A stretch of DNA of 64,000 bases from Duganella guangzhouensis (GCF_009674535.1 NZ_WKJK01000003.1:248001-312000); one strand, 5' to 3'; counted from the stretch's first letter, positions 8,630-21,524 are shown. Numbers and translations are program-made. Notes: generated from the sequence alone by a model not told the origin.

Positions 8630-11590
8630 TTACTTGCCGAACTTGTAGCGCAGGCCGACACTGTAGGTACGGCCGTTCACGTAATGCTGACGTTCGATGT
8701 CGGTGGCATAGGCGCCCGGCTCACCCACGTAGCGGTTCAGCGCCTTGTTGGTCAGATTGGAGGCGGTCAGCGACAGCGTCAGATTCTCCATCAGGTCGTA
8801 GTTGAACGAACCGTCCAGAATGCCGTAGGACTCGATGTAGCGGCCATCGATAGGATTGGCCGAGACGCCGAACAGCACCTGCTCCGAACGCCAGGTGTAC
8901 ACCAGCCGCGCCGACATGCGCTTGGCCTCATACATACCGGCCAAACTGAAGCTGTTCTTCGACACGAACGGCTGCTGCGAATCGATGACGCGGCGCGCCG
9001 TCGCGGTACCGATGTTGATCGGATTCGAGGTGTCCACATAGGTGTAGGAACCGGACACGCCAAAGTCCTTCAGCCAGCCGTAATGACCATCGAAGAAGTA
9101 CTGGCCCGCCAGCTCGACGCCGCGCGCATAGCCCTTCTCCGCATTGACCGACTTGGTGATCTGATACTGGCCGGTCGGGCAGCTGTTGGCGGTGGAGCCG
9201 CTGTAGGCCGGTACCAGCGGCACCGTCTGGCATTCCACGATACCGCTCAGGAAGCCTTTGATCTCCTTGTCAAAGAAGCCAACCGATACATAGTTGGTGG
9301 CGTTGAAGTAGCGCTCCAGCGACAGGTCGAAGCTGTTGGCCAGTTGCGGACGCAGGTCGGCATTGCCGGCGGTGCCGGTGCCGCTGACCGTGTTGACCGT
9401 GATGGATGGATTCAGCGCGCTGATTTCCGGACGGGTCATACCGCGGCCATAACCAAAGCGTGCCAGGAAGTCCTTCTGGATATCGTAAGTCAGGTTAAAC
9501 GAAGGCAGCGCATAGGTGTAGGAAGTCGACTTCAGATTGTCCACCACCACCGTGCTGCCGCTGGTGGTACTGGCCACACGCGCGGTGACGTCGGTATCGG
9601 TGCGCACCAGGCGCACGCCGACGTTGCCGCGCAGGCGCTCGTCCGCCGTCGCGAATTCGCCCTGCACGTAGCCAGCCAGAGTGTGTTCATTGAACACGCG
9701 GCGCGACAGCAGATTCTCGGCATAGTTGCCCACCGACGGGATACCGGCATTAGGGAACAATGCCTGCACCTGATTACCATCCAGCGCGGCCGGCGAGTAC
9801 ACCACGTAACCGCCAGAGTAACCGGCATCGCCGTTCATGAAGTTGCTCGGTGCGGTTTCCAGCACGCCGGACAACGTGGAAGCGTTGATGCCGTTGGAGC
9901 GGTTGGCGGTCAGGGTCGCACCATCGCTGGTGAGTGCCTTGCCGCTGAAGCTGAAGTTGGTGTAGAGGCTCTTCTGATGTGCTGCGCGGCCGCCGAATTT
10001 GATCTTGTTGAAGAAGCCCTCTTCCGGCGAGTACGCCGCATCCAGCTTGGCGGCATAGCCGTTATCGTCCCACTTCTGATACGTGCCATTGCTATAGTCG
10101 CGGAACACGAAGTTGCTCGGGTCCGACAGGCTAGGACCGCTGAATGTCAGCGAGTGCGGCGCGCCATCGGCCACGCGGGTAGTGCTCCAGTACAGTCCAT
10201 TGGCCGAATCCATGTTGACCGAGCGGTTATCCTGGGTCTGGTCGGCCTTGATGTACGAAAGGTCCGCCTTCAGCGACCAGAACGCATTCGGGCTCCACTC
10301 CACGCCACCGGCGGCGATCCAGGTGGTGTAGGGACGACGCTCCTCGCCACCGATGGTGTTGACGGTCGAATTGAGGAAGGTACCGCTCAGCAGGCGCTTG
10401 TTGACCAGTACATCGTCGCTGCCGCCGCTCAGGTTACGGTTGGCCAGTCCCTCGGTGAAATTGAACGGCGTGGTTTGCAGGTTCTGAACATTGCCGCCAT
10501 CGACCGAATTCAGGCCGCGATAATTCTGGTAGTAGCGGTAGTAGGTGTACTCGCCTTCGGTATAAAAGCGCAGCGTATTACTTTGGCGGTAGTCGGCGGC
10601 CAGGCTCAAACCCTTGCGGGTGCGGTAGATAGTCTCCTGGAACACGTTACTGGTCAGGCCAGGTGCCACCATCACGTTGGCCGCCTGCGCCGCCGTCAGG
10701 CCAGTCAGGTCGGGCGTGTAAGCGCCGGCGCTGGCCACGGTCGGTACGCTGGCCAGGTAGTTGATGTCGGTGCGGCCGACGTAAGCGCTCATCGGCAGTG
10801 CTGGATTGTTGCTGGTGTTGGCGGCCGCCAGCGAGGCATATTCCGCGCTGTCGGCGCGCACCGCGCGCTTGAAGTTGGCACCGCCGTTGGCTGGATTGTT
10901 GTCCGAACGGCCGGTGCTCTTCTGGTACACGCCGGCCGCCATCAGGCCGATGCGCGAGCCGCCGCCCAGATCCCACTTGTTGGCGATCAGGCCAAACAGC
11001 TCGGGATCTTTTTTCTTGGCCAGATCGTTCTCCCGGCCGTTGACGCTCAGCGTGGCGGTGAACTCCTTGAAGTCGCTCGGCTTGCGGGTGCGGATGTTGA
11101 CCAGGCCACCGATCGCGCCCTCCACGTGTTCGGCCGATGGATTCTTGTAGACGTCGATGCCGGCCACCATGCCAGGAATCGCGCCTTCCACGTTGTATTC
11201 GCGGCTGCCGGCGGTGAAATAGGCGCGGCCATTGACCTGCGATGCGGTCTGCCCGGACAGGCCACGAATGGTCAGGCCCGAGCCCTGGCCCACCGGCGAG
11301 GCGCCCTCGCCGCCATAACGGTAGCCCTGCACGCCGGGAATGCGGGTCAGGGTTTCGGCCACGTTCGGATCCGGCAATTTGCCGATGTCTTCGGCGGAGA
11401 TGGAGTCGACCACCTCCATCGTGTCTTTTTTGACGGCCAGCGCGGACCTGGCGCTGGCGCGTATGCCACTGACCACCACCGTATTATCGTTGGCATCTTT
11501 GGCGTCGGTGGCCGGGGTTTGGGCGTAAGCCTGGCCAACCGCCAGGGCCGCTGCGGTCAGCTGCAGCGTATTCATCAGCATCTTCCTCAT
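8630..11590 (-). CDS. TonB-dependent receptor, carbohydrate type
   Basis: 986 residues, starting after GAGGAGAAGAAGTA. The short signal peptide ends near GQAYAQ. The mature N-terminus carries a TonB box-like VVVSGIRAS, followed by the plug signature VKKDTMEVVDSISAEDIGKL and PDPNVAETLTRIPGV, typical of receptors beside glycan-degradation genes in Proteobacteria. The remaining about 800 residues are alternating amphipathic strands of a 22-strand barrel, ending at RTYSVGLRYKFGK. It has its own promoter and two operator palindromes (11621 and 11645), so it is co-regulated with the permease operon and the 21.5 kb divergent promoters. It should import fragments of the target polysaccharide across the outer membrane; the ligand is not readable. 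Confidence 0.92.
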   Translation of the reverse strand: MRKMLMNTLQLTAAALAVGQAYAQTPATDAKDANDNTVVVSGIRASARSALAVKKDTMEVVDSISAEDIGKLPDPNVAETLTRIPGVQGYRYGGEGASPVGQGSGLTIRGLSGQTASQVNGRAYFTAGSREYNVEGAIPGMVAGIDVYKNPSAEHVEGAIGGLVNIRTRKPSDFKEFTATLSVNGRENDLAKKKDPELFGLIANKWDLGGGSRIGLMAAGVYQKSTGRSDNNPANGGANFKRAVRADSAEYASLAAANTSNNPALPMSAYVGRTDINYLASVPTVASAGAYTPDLTGLTAAQAANVMVAPGLTSNVFQETIYRTRKGLSLAADYRQSNTLRFYTEGEYTYYRYYQNYRGLNSVDGGNVQNLQTTPFNFTEGLANRNLSGGSDDVLVNKRLLSGTFLNSTVNTIGGEERRPYTTWIAAGGVEWSPNAFWSLKADLSYIKADQTQDNRSVNMDSANGLYWSTTRVADGAPHSLTFSGPSLSDPSNFVFRDYSNGTYQKWDDNGYAAKLDAAYSPEEGFFNKIKFGGRAAHQKSLYTNFSFSGKALTSDGATLTANRSNGINASTLSGVLETAPSNFMNGDAGYSGGYVVYSPAALDGNQVQALFPNAGIPSVGNYAENLLSRRVFNEHTLAGYVQGEFATADERLRGNVGVRLVRTDTDVTARVASTTSGSTVVVDNLKSTSYTYALPSFNLTYDIQKDFLARFGYGRGMTRPEISALNPSITVNTVSGTGTAGNADLRPQLANSFDLSLERYFNATNYVSVGFFDKEIKGFLSGIVECQTVPLVPAYSGSTANSCPTGQYQITKSVNAEKGYARGVELAGQYFFDGHYGWLKDFGVSGSYTYVDTSNPINIGTATARRVIDSQQPFVSKNSFSLAGMYEAKRMSARLVYTWRSEQVLFGVSANPIDGRYIESYGILDGSFNYDLMENLTLSLTASNLTNKALNRYVGEPGAYATDIERQHYVNGRTYSVGLRYKFGK

Positions 11591-11620
11591 TACTTCTTCT
11601 CCTCTGGTATATTCTTATTG

Positions 11621-11632
11621 GTTATCGATAAC
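11621..11632. promoter_or_regulatory. Operator GTTATCGATAAC (distal copy)
   Basis: Perfect palindrome in the 5' leader of the TonB receptor gene at 8630. Its centre is 24 bases from that of the copy at 11645, a spacing that puts two dimers on nearly the same DNA face. Confidence 0.78.
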
Positions 11633-11644
11633 AACTTACGGCAA

Positions 11645-11656
11645 GTTATCGATAAC
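11645..11656. promoter_or_regulatory. Operator GTTATCGATAAC (proximal copy)
   Basis: Perfect palindrome starting about 10 bases downstream of the -10 box of the minus-strand promoter at 11667-11695, so it covers the expected transcription start. Bound protein here would block initiation. Confidence 0.8.
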
Positions 11657-11666
11657 TTTACTAAAC

Positions 11667-11695
11667 ATCATAAACAACCCTGCGACGAGGGTCAA
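11667..11695 (-). promoter_or_regulatory. Sigma-70 promoter of the 8630-11590 TonB receptor
   Basis: On the minus strand TTGACC (11695-11690) and TATGAT (11672-11667) are separated by 17 bases. Two operator palindromes follow immediately downstream. Confidence 0.75.
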
Positions 11696-11705
11696 CACTT
11701 CCTGG

Positions 11706-14885
<3,180 letters not shown>

Positions 14886-15500
14886 TTAGCGCTGGCGGCG
14901 TCGTACCATCGCCATCAGCAGCATGCCGGCGGCCAGTAACTGCCACGCGGCCGGTTCCGGCACCACCGCCACCCGCGCATCCGTGATTTGTATGCCAATA
15001 ATGCCATTAGTTCCAGCCGATGTCGCGGGCGTCCAACTGAAATTCGCCAGCGCGCCGGTGACAGGGTCCGGATTGCCGAGCGCCGTGACGCCATCCGCGC
15101 CATAGGCCGAGATCACGAAGTGCGAGATGTAGGCCGTCAGCGGATCGACCGCGCCGCTGAAAGTCAGGTCGAACGACATCACCCCGCCATAGCTCACCGC
15201 ATGGAACAGGTCATTGGCGGTGTCGTTGCGGAACAGGTAGCCGCCCGCCACCGTGGTCACGCCCCAGGAATCGATGAAGGCGCTGCTGTCGAAACCCGTC
15301 ATGTTACTGACCAGTGCCGTCGCCAGCGGCATGCCGGCAGTGGCGCTTAGCTGCATATCGAGATAACCGCTGGTGGCACCGAACGACGAGGTATCGATGG
15401 CGATGTGCAGCGTGCCGGCCGCCGCACTGCCGCTACCGGCGCCCAAAGCGGCCAGCGCGATCAGCGCGCCGGCCAGCAAGCGTTTGAATGGACTATTCAT
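14886..15500 (-). CDS. PEP-CTERM exported protein
   Basis: 204 residues after an AGGAGACGGCAAT ribosome site. It has an N-terminal signal peptide (LLAGALIALAALGAGSGSAAA) and a C-terminal tripartite sorting tag: VVPEPAAW, a hydrophobic helix LLAAGMLLMAMV and a basic tail RRRQR. Such proteins are processed by exosortase and exported to the surface or to extracellular polymeric material. The middle part is a low-charge beta-rich domain (TLHIAIDTSSFGATSGYLDM) without catalytic motifs. It lies between the lyase-like gene and the GH2 gene in the same direction with short gaps, so it is probably co-expressed with them and could act as a glycan-binding or surface scaffold protein; that role is inferred only from position. 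Confidence 0.88.
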   Translation of the reverse strand: MNSPFKRLLAGALIALAALGAGSGSAAAGTLHIAIDTSSFGATSGYLDMQLSATAGMPLATALVSNMTGFDSSAFIDSWGVTTVAGGYLFRNDTANDLFHAVSYGGVMSFDLTFSGAVDPLTAYISHFVISAYGADGVTALGNPDPVTGALANFSWTPATSAGTNGIIGIQITDARVAVVPEPAAWQLLAAGMLLMAMVRRRQR

Positions 15501-15511
15501 ATTGCCGTCTC

Positions 15512-18500
15512 CTAGTTGGTCCGATACAGCGCCGGGGTGTAAGACACCAGTCCGCGCGCGGGATTACTGAACGTGAGCGCGACATTGAGCGTCGCGCCGG
15601 CCGCCAGTGGCGAGGCCACCGTCACATAGGGAGCGCCGGATAAAGTGCCACCAGCGTTGTCCAAGGTGACGCCGGAGGTCAGGCTGTTCAGCACCAGTTG
15701 CAACGTGCCGTTCAGTGCCGTGCTCCCGGTGTTGGTGATGGTCACGCCGCCCACGTACTTGCCGGTGGCGCGATTCAGCGTCGCGCCCTGCTGCGTCATC
15801 TGAGCCGACGCGCTGACGTTCTCGCTGATGCCATGCAGCGAGCCGTGGAAGCGCACCTCCGCCAGGTTGCCGAACCAGGTGCCGGCGTTGTAGATGCGGA
15901 TATAGCGATAAGCCGTGGAGCCGCTGATGGCCAGCGTCTGCCAATCCATGCTGGAGACAGCGGCAGCTGTCAGCGTGGTCCACGTCGCGTTATCGTTCGA
16001 GCCCTGAATCACCACGCCCTTGATGCGGGCGTAATTGCTGTCCTGCCGTGCCAGCAGTTCCACGCTGCTCAGGTTCACCTGCTTGTCCGCCTTGAAATCG
16101 AACACGATGTAGCTGCCCACGCCGGAATTGCTGCTACCGATGCGGAAGTCCGAATTGGTCGCGGGATTGGCGTCGAACAGCGCATTCACCTGCGCCAGCG
16201 TGGTTGCCGCCGTGCGGTTGCTGGTGGAGTCGATCAGCGTTGTCAGCGTCGGCACGTTGGCGATGACATCGGCCTCGCTGACCACATACAAAGCCGTGCT
16301 GTCGGTGGTGCTGCTGTTGGTCACGCCGTCACTGCCGTTCTGCTGCTTGTAAGCGATGGCGAAGGTCACGTTGCCTGCTGCCGCGCCCTGTGCCAGCGTG
16401 GCCTCGGCGGTGAAGTTGACGTTGTCGCTGCTGCTGACCGTCGCGGCCTGGCCCTGAATCGTCACGTTCACATTGTTGATCGCCTCCTTGGCCACAAACG
16501 CCAGCTTGACCGTATTCCCCGCCACCACACGGTTGCGGATGCTCTGCGCGGAACTGAGCGACACCGTGGCGATCTTGTTGGCTGATTGCGCCACGCCGTA
16601 CAGGCGAAGTTCGGCCATATTGCCGTACCACGCGCTGCTGTTGTAGATGCGGATGTAGCGGTAAGGCTGGGTGCCACTCACCGTCAGCGTCTGCCAGTCC
16701 AGCGTGGATGCGGCGGCAGCGGTCAGTGTGGTCCAGTTGCTGTTGTCATTGGAGCCTTGCACCACCGTGCCTTTGATGCGGGTGTAGTAGCTGTCCTGGC
16801 GTGGAATAATCTCCACCCGCGACAGCGTGACCGTGCCGCCCTGCTTGAAGTCGAAAGTCAGATAGCCGCCGCTGCCACTGCCGTTCAAACGGAAGTCGGT
16901 GAAGGTCGACAGATTGGAGTCGACCAGCAGATTGGCTGCCACCAGCAGGTCGGCGGCATTGCGGCCGCTGGAATCGCTCAGGCTCGTGATGTTGAGCAGA
17001 TCGCCCAGATAGCCGTTCAAGTCCGCCAGCAGCAAGGAGGTGCCATCGGTGGTGAACAGTACCGGTTCCGCATCCACGCCGGCTGCGGTCTTGTAATTGA
17101 TCAGGAACTTGACGGTGCCCGGTGTCACCGTGGCGTTCATCACCGCCGTCGCGGTCCAGTTGAGGTTATCGCTGCTGGTAACGGCCGCCGGCAAGCCCTG
17201 AATGGTGGCGCTGACGCTATTGATTGGCGTCTTCGACACGAAACTCAGCTTGACCGTGGCGCCGGGCACAATGCGGTTGCGCAGGCTTGGGTCGGCGGCG
17301 ATAGTCACCGCGCTGATTTCATTGACGGTCTCGTAACGCTGGCCGTAGATGCGGAACTCCGCCACCTCCAGGAAGGTGCTCGACGGTTCCAGCATCTGCA
17401 TCTTGAAGAAGCGGTAGCGCTGGTTCTGCAGATCATCCTGCACGGGCAAGGTCTGCATATCCTCCGTCACCACCGTCAGGCCTGGCGTCAGGCGGGTCCA
17501 GTTCTCGTTGTCGTTGGAGCCGAACATGGCGACACCGCCTATGCGCTCAGGGAAGCTGGCACGCACCTGCAGCTGGAAGGCATTGGCCGCCACCTTGAAG
17601 CTTGGACCGAAGTCGAAGGTGTGCGTCAGATTTTGCGCCAGCGTGTACACCACAAAGGTATCCGGCGTGCCATCCAGCGCATTCGGTACCTGGGTGCCGA
17701 AGGTCGAGGCCACGAACATATTGGCGTAATTGATGCTGCCATCGGCCAGCAGCGGCGTAAGCTCCTTCAGGTTGGCGGTGGCCGTGCCCAATGCGGCCAG
17801 CTTGGCATAGAACTCGGCATCGGTCGCACTGCCGGCGGCGCTGACCGCCGCTTGATAGGCGGCCTGATAGTCGGACAGGCTGCTGGTGATGTAGATAGTG
17901 TCAGGCTTGTAGGCCGCGCTGGCGGCGGCGATAGCGGCCTGACGATCCGCGCCCACCACCACCTTGACACTACGCGCGGTAACGGTGGTGCCATCCGATG
18001 TGGCCACCACAAAGCTGTAGCTGCCGGCCTGCGACGGCGTCCACGAGAATGCGCCGGTCGCGCTATCGAAACTGGCGCCCGCCGGCAGATTGTCGATCTG
18101 GTAGGTCAACGCTCCAGTGTTGCTGCCGTCGGTGGCGGCAAAGCTGTAGCTGACGGCGGCGGTGGAACCGGCATTTGTGTACAGGTTGACGTCCGCATCA
18201 CCGGAATCGAATACCGGTGGCGTCAGCACGGTCCCGGCCTGCACGTTGATGTGATCCAGATCGACCGTCGTTCCTGGTCCTTTCACTGTGATGAACAGCA
18301 TGTCGCCCAGGCTCTGATACGCGTTGAAGGCGTAGCTGACATAACGCCACTGGCCTTTGGTGTCCGGCAGCGTGATGGTGTCGTCGAATACATCCAGTTC
18401 GGCCACGCCGTTGGTGCGCACCAGGAAGGCCACCGTGCGGGTGGCGTTGGCATAACCGAAGACAGCGATCTTGCTGCCGGCGGTGGTTGCGGTCACGCGC

Positions 18501-19954
18501 ACATAGGAGGCGGTATCGTCCTGCGCCGCCAACGCGCCGTCATCCAGCGCGCTAAAGCGGTCCTCAATTTCACGCACCGGCTCGACGATCGGCTTGACCA
18601 GATATTGCGTGCCCTCCGCCTCCGCCGCAGGTGGAATAAACAGCCAGAAGTCGCCACCGCCATCGACACCATCCCAGTTGTACAGGGTGCGGTCGGCAAA
18701 CAGGCGGGTGAAGTTGGGCGCGCGCTGCGCGATGTCGATGCCCTTCACGTATTTGTAGTAGTAAAACGGCTCCCAGGTATTCTGCGTCAGCCTGCCGCGA
18801 TAAGCGCTGGCCAGCTGCTTGTAGATGATGGTGGGGTTGCCCGCGGCATCGGTGTGAGCGGCGGTTGGCACCCAAGGAGTTTCGTAGCCCAGCATGTAAT
18901 GGGCAAAGTATTCGGTGGCGTCGAGGATGCGGTCGTTCAGGAACTCATAGGGACCGACCGCGTTGGCCGCAGTGGATGCTGTGCCCTCGACCGGATCGAC
19001 CTTGGTGTCCTGCGCCAGCAGCAGACGGGCCAGCAGCGAAGCGTTGGTGACGTCGCCGGCGCCGTGCGCCTGGTCCCGGCCCATCTCAACGTGCTGCACC
19101 ACCGGCGTCACCGCCTCGCCAGTGACATCGTTTTTGGTCACCAGCCGGAACAGCTGCTTGATCGCGCCGTTCTGGCCCTGATCCACCGCCGTCTTGTTCA
19201 CCATGAACCACTCCACGCCCTCGTTGTAGCGCACGCGATTGCCGGTGAAGATGTAACCCGACATGGCGCCAATCAGCGGATACAGGTGCTGATTCATGAA
19301 GTAGGCATTGCTGTGCTGGAGCGTTTCAATCACCGGTGTGATCAGATTATTGGTAAAGCTGGTCGTATCCTGATCGGTCCAGGCCAGATCCGCCGTCTGA
19401 TAGCTGGAGTAGCGCAGAATTTCAGCAGCGGCCACCATGCGGTTCAGCGGTATGCCGCTGTGGATATGCGCGTCGGTATAGTACGCATACTGCGCCGGGT
19501 CCATCTGCGCCCAGATGCGGATGATGTGCAGCGCATTGGCGCGATAGACTTCATCGCCGGTCACGTAGTACAGAATGGCCTGGGTATAAGCCTTGAGCGC
19601 ATCCGCGATGAAACGCGATTCGATGCCCTGGCTGTTGAACGCATACGACGATGGCTTGCTGGGATCGGAAGCGCTTTGCTGATTCGAAGTCACCGCGCGA
19701 CCAGCGGCGCTGGACAGCAGCATCTGGTTGAAATAAGTATTCCACGGCTCCTTTTGCGCCAGCACCTGCGTGCGCATGTCCTCCAGCACCTGGCGGGTCA
19801 GGCCCACACCCGGATGTTTGAAACCACTGGCATCCACCGTCTCGGTCAGGACCGGCTGATAAGTGGTGGCCAAGGTCTGTATCGTATCGGCCGCTCCGGC
19901 GAGCGGGCAGCACAAAGCCAGCGCCATTGCCATGGCGCGAAAATATCGAATCAT
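15512..19954 (-). CDS. Giant exported alginate-lyase-like protein with three discoidin domains
   Basis: 1480 residues with a signal peptide (MAMALALCCPLAGAAD). Residues about 30-430 look like the alpha/alpha-toroid alginate lyase family: IRIWAQMDPAQYAYY, HSGIPLNRMVAAAEILRYS and NAYFMNQHLYPLIGAMSGY with candidate catalytic Asn/His. A beta-rich domain follows (about 430-590), then a putative Ig domain (YQIDNLPAGASFDSATGAFS), an Ala-rich helical linker and three F5/8 type C domains, each with GSNDN-x-x-W and Y-R-(F/Y)-(F/I). The discoidin domains are separated by two Ig-like modules containing IRNR(V/I)V. The last about 100 residues form another beta domain. No anchor is visible. It probably cleaves and binds an anionic polysaccharide outside the cell. 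Confidence 0.8.
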   Translation of the reverse strand: MIRYFRAMAMALALCCPLAGAADTIQTLATTYQPVLTETVDASGFKHPGVGLTRQVLEDMRTQVLAQKEPWNTYFNQMLLSSAAGRAVTSNQQSASDPSKPSSYAFNSQGIESRFIADALKAYTQAILYYVTGDEVYRANALHIIRIWAQMDPAQYAYYTDAHIHSGIPLNRMVAAAEILRYSSYQTADLAWTDQDTTSFTNNLITPVIETLQHSNAYFMNQHLYPLIGAMSGYIFTGNRVRYNEGVEWFMVNKTAVDQGQNGAIKQLFRLVTKNDVTGEAVTPVVQHVEMGRDQAHGAGDVTNASLLARLLLAQDTKVDPVEGTASTAANAVGPYEFLNDRILDATEYFAHYMLGYETPWVPTAAHTDAAGNPTIIYKQLASAYRGRLTQNTWEPFYYYKYVKGIDIAQRAPNFTRLFADRTLYNWDGVDGGGDFWLFIPPAAEAEGTQYLVKPIVEPVREIEDRFSALDDGALAAQDDTASYVRVTATTAGSKIAVFGYANATRTVAFLVRTNGVAELDVFDDTITLPDTKGQWRYVSYAFNAYQSLGDMLFITVKGPGTTVDLDHINVQAGTVLTPPVFDSGDADVNLYTNAGSTAAVSYSFAATDGSNTGALTYQIDNLPAGASFDSATGAFSWTPSQAGSYSFVVATSDGTTVTARSVKVVVGADRQAAIAAASAAYKPDTIYITSSLSDYQAAYQAAVSAAGSATDAEFYAKLAALGTATANLKELTPLLADGSINYANMFVASTFGTQVPNALDGTPDTFVVYTLAQNLTHTFDFGPSFKVAANAFQLQVRASFPERIGGVAMFGSNDNENWTRLTPGLTVVTEDMQTLPVQDDLQNQRYRFFKMQMLEPSSTFLEVAEFRIYGQRYETVNEISAVTIAADPSLRNRIVPGATVKLSFVSKTPINSVSATIQGLPAAVTSSDNLNWTATAVMNATVTPGTVKFLINYKTAAGVDAEPVLFTTDGTSLLLADLNGYLGDLLNITSLSDSSGRNAADLLVAANLLVDSNLSTFTDFRLNGSGSGGYLTFDFKQGGTVTLSRVEIIPRQDSYYTRIKGTVVQGSNDNSNWTTLTAAAASTLDWQTLTVSGTQPYRYIRIYNSSAWYGNMAELRLYGVAQSANKIATVSLSSAQSIRNRVVAGNTVKLAFVAKEAINNVNVTIQGQAATVSSSDNVNFTAEATLAQGAAAGNVTFAIAYKQQNGSDGVTNSSTTDSTALYVVSEADVIANVPTLTTLIDSTSNRTAATTLAQVNALFDANPATNSDFRIGSSNSGVGSYIVFDFKADKQVNLSSVELLARQDSNYARIKGVVIQGSNDNATWTTLTAAAVSSMDWQTLAISGSTAYRYIRIYNAGTWFGNLAEVRFHGSLHGISENVSASAQMTQQGATLNRATGKYVGGVTITNTGSTALNGTLQLVLNSLTSGVTLDNAGGTLSGAPYVTVASPLAAGATLNVALTFSNPARGLVSYTPALYRTN
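15830..17320 (-). repeat. Two tandem Ig-plus-discoidin coding units of about 755 bases
   Basis: Within the 1480-residue protein, the unit running IRNRVVAGNTVKLAFVAK to the discoidin strand GSNDNATWTTLTAAA is a diverged copy of the unit LRNRIVPGATVKLSFVSK to GSNDNSNWTTLTAAA. Equivalent positions are about 253 residues apart. Boundaries are approximate. The pattern indicates internal duplication of carbohydrate-binding modules. Confidence 0.7.
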
Positions 19955-19968
19955 TTGTATCCCCTTCG

Positions 19969-21429
19969 CTAGCGGTAGTGGATGCCGTCGACAAACTGGT
20001 TCAGTTCCAGCACCCCGGCCTCCGGACCGGTGATGCGCTTGCCACCGACAGTCACGTTGTCGATGGTGATGTTGCGGACCTTGCGTTGCGCGTCATGGCC
20101 GGTGATGGCCGAAGCGCTGGGCGAACCTTTGCCCGTGTAGTGGATGTTGCGCAGCGTGACATTCTCGATGCCCAGCCCGGGGCTGGTGTTGTACTTGGCG
20201 GTATAGGCGATCTTCAGATTGAACAACTTGCCCTCTTCGATGCGGTCGACGCGGATGTCTTCAAACACCACGTCGCGCACCAGATTGTCGTCGCCGGCCA
20301 TGATGCCCAGCGCACCCTCGTACTCGGGATCGTCCTCGTCATGATCGAGGATGTCGATATCCGAAAAGCGCAGCCGCTCCAGCACTTCGGACTGCGGATG
20401 CTGCGGCGTGGGCGTATTGCCATGGATGCCGATCATGACCGCGTGCGCGATATCGGCCCACAGCGTGCTGCCGCTGACTTTAACGTCGCGCGTATTACCC
20501 CAGATGTCCCAGCGATGATTATAAAAAGTGAGGCAATCGTCGGAGGTGCGGATAAAGCTGTCGGCTATCGTCACGCGTTCGCAGGCAAAGTGACCCAGTC
20601 CATCCGACCATTGACCGGCGCCTATGCTGCGGATAGAACGTTCCGTCACGTCTTGCGAGGTAATGCAGCGCATGGTGCCGTGCGGCTGATTGATGAAGAT
20701 CGGACCATCGATTTCGATATTGCGCGCGTTGCGGATGGTGGTCATATCTACGCCGTCGAACAGGCCGTCGCTATACACCTTCACATCTTCCACGCCTTCG
20801 AGGATGAGCGGATTCTTGAGAATGGCCGAGCCATGGATATACACCGTGGTGTGCGACCGCAGACGGAATTCGCCGCTATGAATGCCGGGGCCGAAAAACA
20901 CCGTCTTCTGAGTGAGGTCTGGCAGTTGCGCGGTGCCGATGTCGTTGGAATTCAGGTTGGCCGGCACCGCCGGCATATCGTCTCGAATCGCGTGCGTGAA
21001 TACGTGAAGATTGTGCAGATGGTCGTCGTCGAATTCCACACTCAGATTTTCCGGACGACGCAGCGTAAAGTAGGCAATGCCGTCCTTGACCACCGGCTTG
21101 ACGCCTTTGCCCTCCGGCCGTACCCGCACCTGCGAGAAGATGCCGTTATTCTTCTGCACCGCCAGTTCCACAGTGCCGTTGAAGTTGAAGTACACCATGG
21201 ATGCCATCTGCGGATTATCCAGGTCTACCTTGACCTTGTATTCGTACAGATCCTGCCACACGCCTCCCGGCGTGCGCACGCGCACCGTGAAGTCGTCATT
21301 GTGGTGGGTGTAGCGAACCGGATTGGGGAACGGGTGAACCTGCAACCGGTCCGGCATCGCCTGGGCCAAGGCTGGCGGCAACTGCAGGCACGCCAGCAGA
21401 AACGCGAGCACGCGTATGAAGATGAACAA
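19969..21429 (-). CDS. GH28-like beta-helix glycosidase (polygalacturonase-type), TTG start
   Basis: The frame extends to a TTG at 21456, but that stretch contains AGGAGG and AAAGGAG, a ribosome site that points to the TTG at 21429. This start gives an ideal signal peptide (MFIFIRVLAFLLACLQ, then PPALAQA). The mature protein has an N-terminal beta-sandwich (FPNPVRYTHHNDDFTVRV) and a right-handed beta-helix with repeated strand-turn units. SDGLGHFACERVTI and TSDDCLTFYNHRWD resemble the GH28 catalytic DD turn. GH28 and GH49-type enzymes hydrolyse galacturonans or related glycans by inversion; the substrate here is uncertain. It is the first gene of the operon ending with GH2 and has its own promoter and operators. 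Confidence 0.82.
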   Translation of the reverse strand: MFIFIRVLAFLLACLQLPPALAQAMPDRLQVHPFPNPVRYTHHNDDFTVRVRTPGGVWQDLYEYKVKVDLDNPQMASMVYFNFNGTVELAVQKNNGIFSQVRVRPEGKGVKPVVKDGIAYFTLRRPENLSVEFDDDHLHNLHVFTHAIRDDMPAVPANLNSNDIGTAQLPDLTQKTVFFGPGIHSGEFRLRSHTTVYIHGSAILKNPLILEGVEDVKVYSDGLFDGVDMTTIRNARNIEIDGPIFINQPHGTMRCITSQDVTERSIRSIGAGQWSDGLGHFACERVTIADSFIRTSDDCLTFYNHRWDIWGNTRDVKVSGSTLWADIAHAVMIGIHGNTPTPQHPQSEVLERLRFSDIDILDHDEDDPEYEGALGIMAGDDNLVRDVVFEDIRVDRIEEGKLFNLKIAYTAKYNTSPGLGIENVTLRNIHYTGKGSPSASAITGHDAQRKVRNITIDNVTVGGKRITGPEAGVLELNQFVDGIHYR

Positions 21430-21505
21430 ATTGGTCTCCTTTGCCCTCCTGGTCAACCTGTGCCGGCGGGCGTTTATTAATTTTTCGGTTATTTCGATGC
21501 CGTTT

Positions 21506-21517
21506 GATATCGATAAC
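21506..21517. promoter_or_regulatory. Operator variant GATATCGATAAC
   Basis: One mismatch from the GTTATCGATAAC palindrome. It starts about 8 bases downstream of the minus-strand -10 box (21530-21525), at the expected transcription start of the GH28-like operon. Confidence 0.68.
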
Positions 21518-21524
21518 GGATCGG

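Noticed and set aside
16586..19972. 1128-codon open frame on the plus strand
   Set aside because: Antisense to the lyase-like multidomain gene, no ribosome site, no motifs and biased composition.
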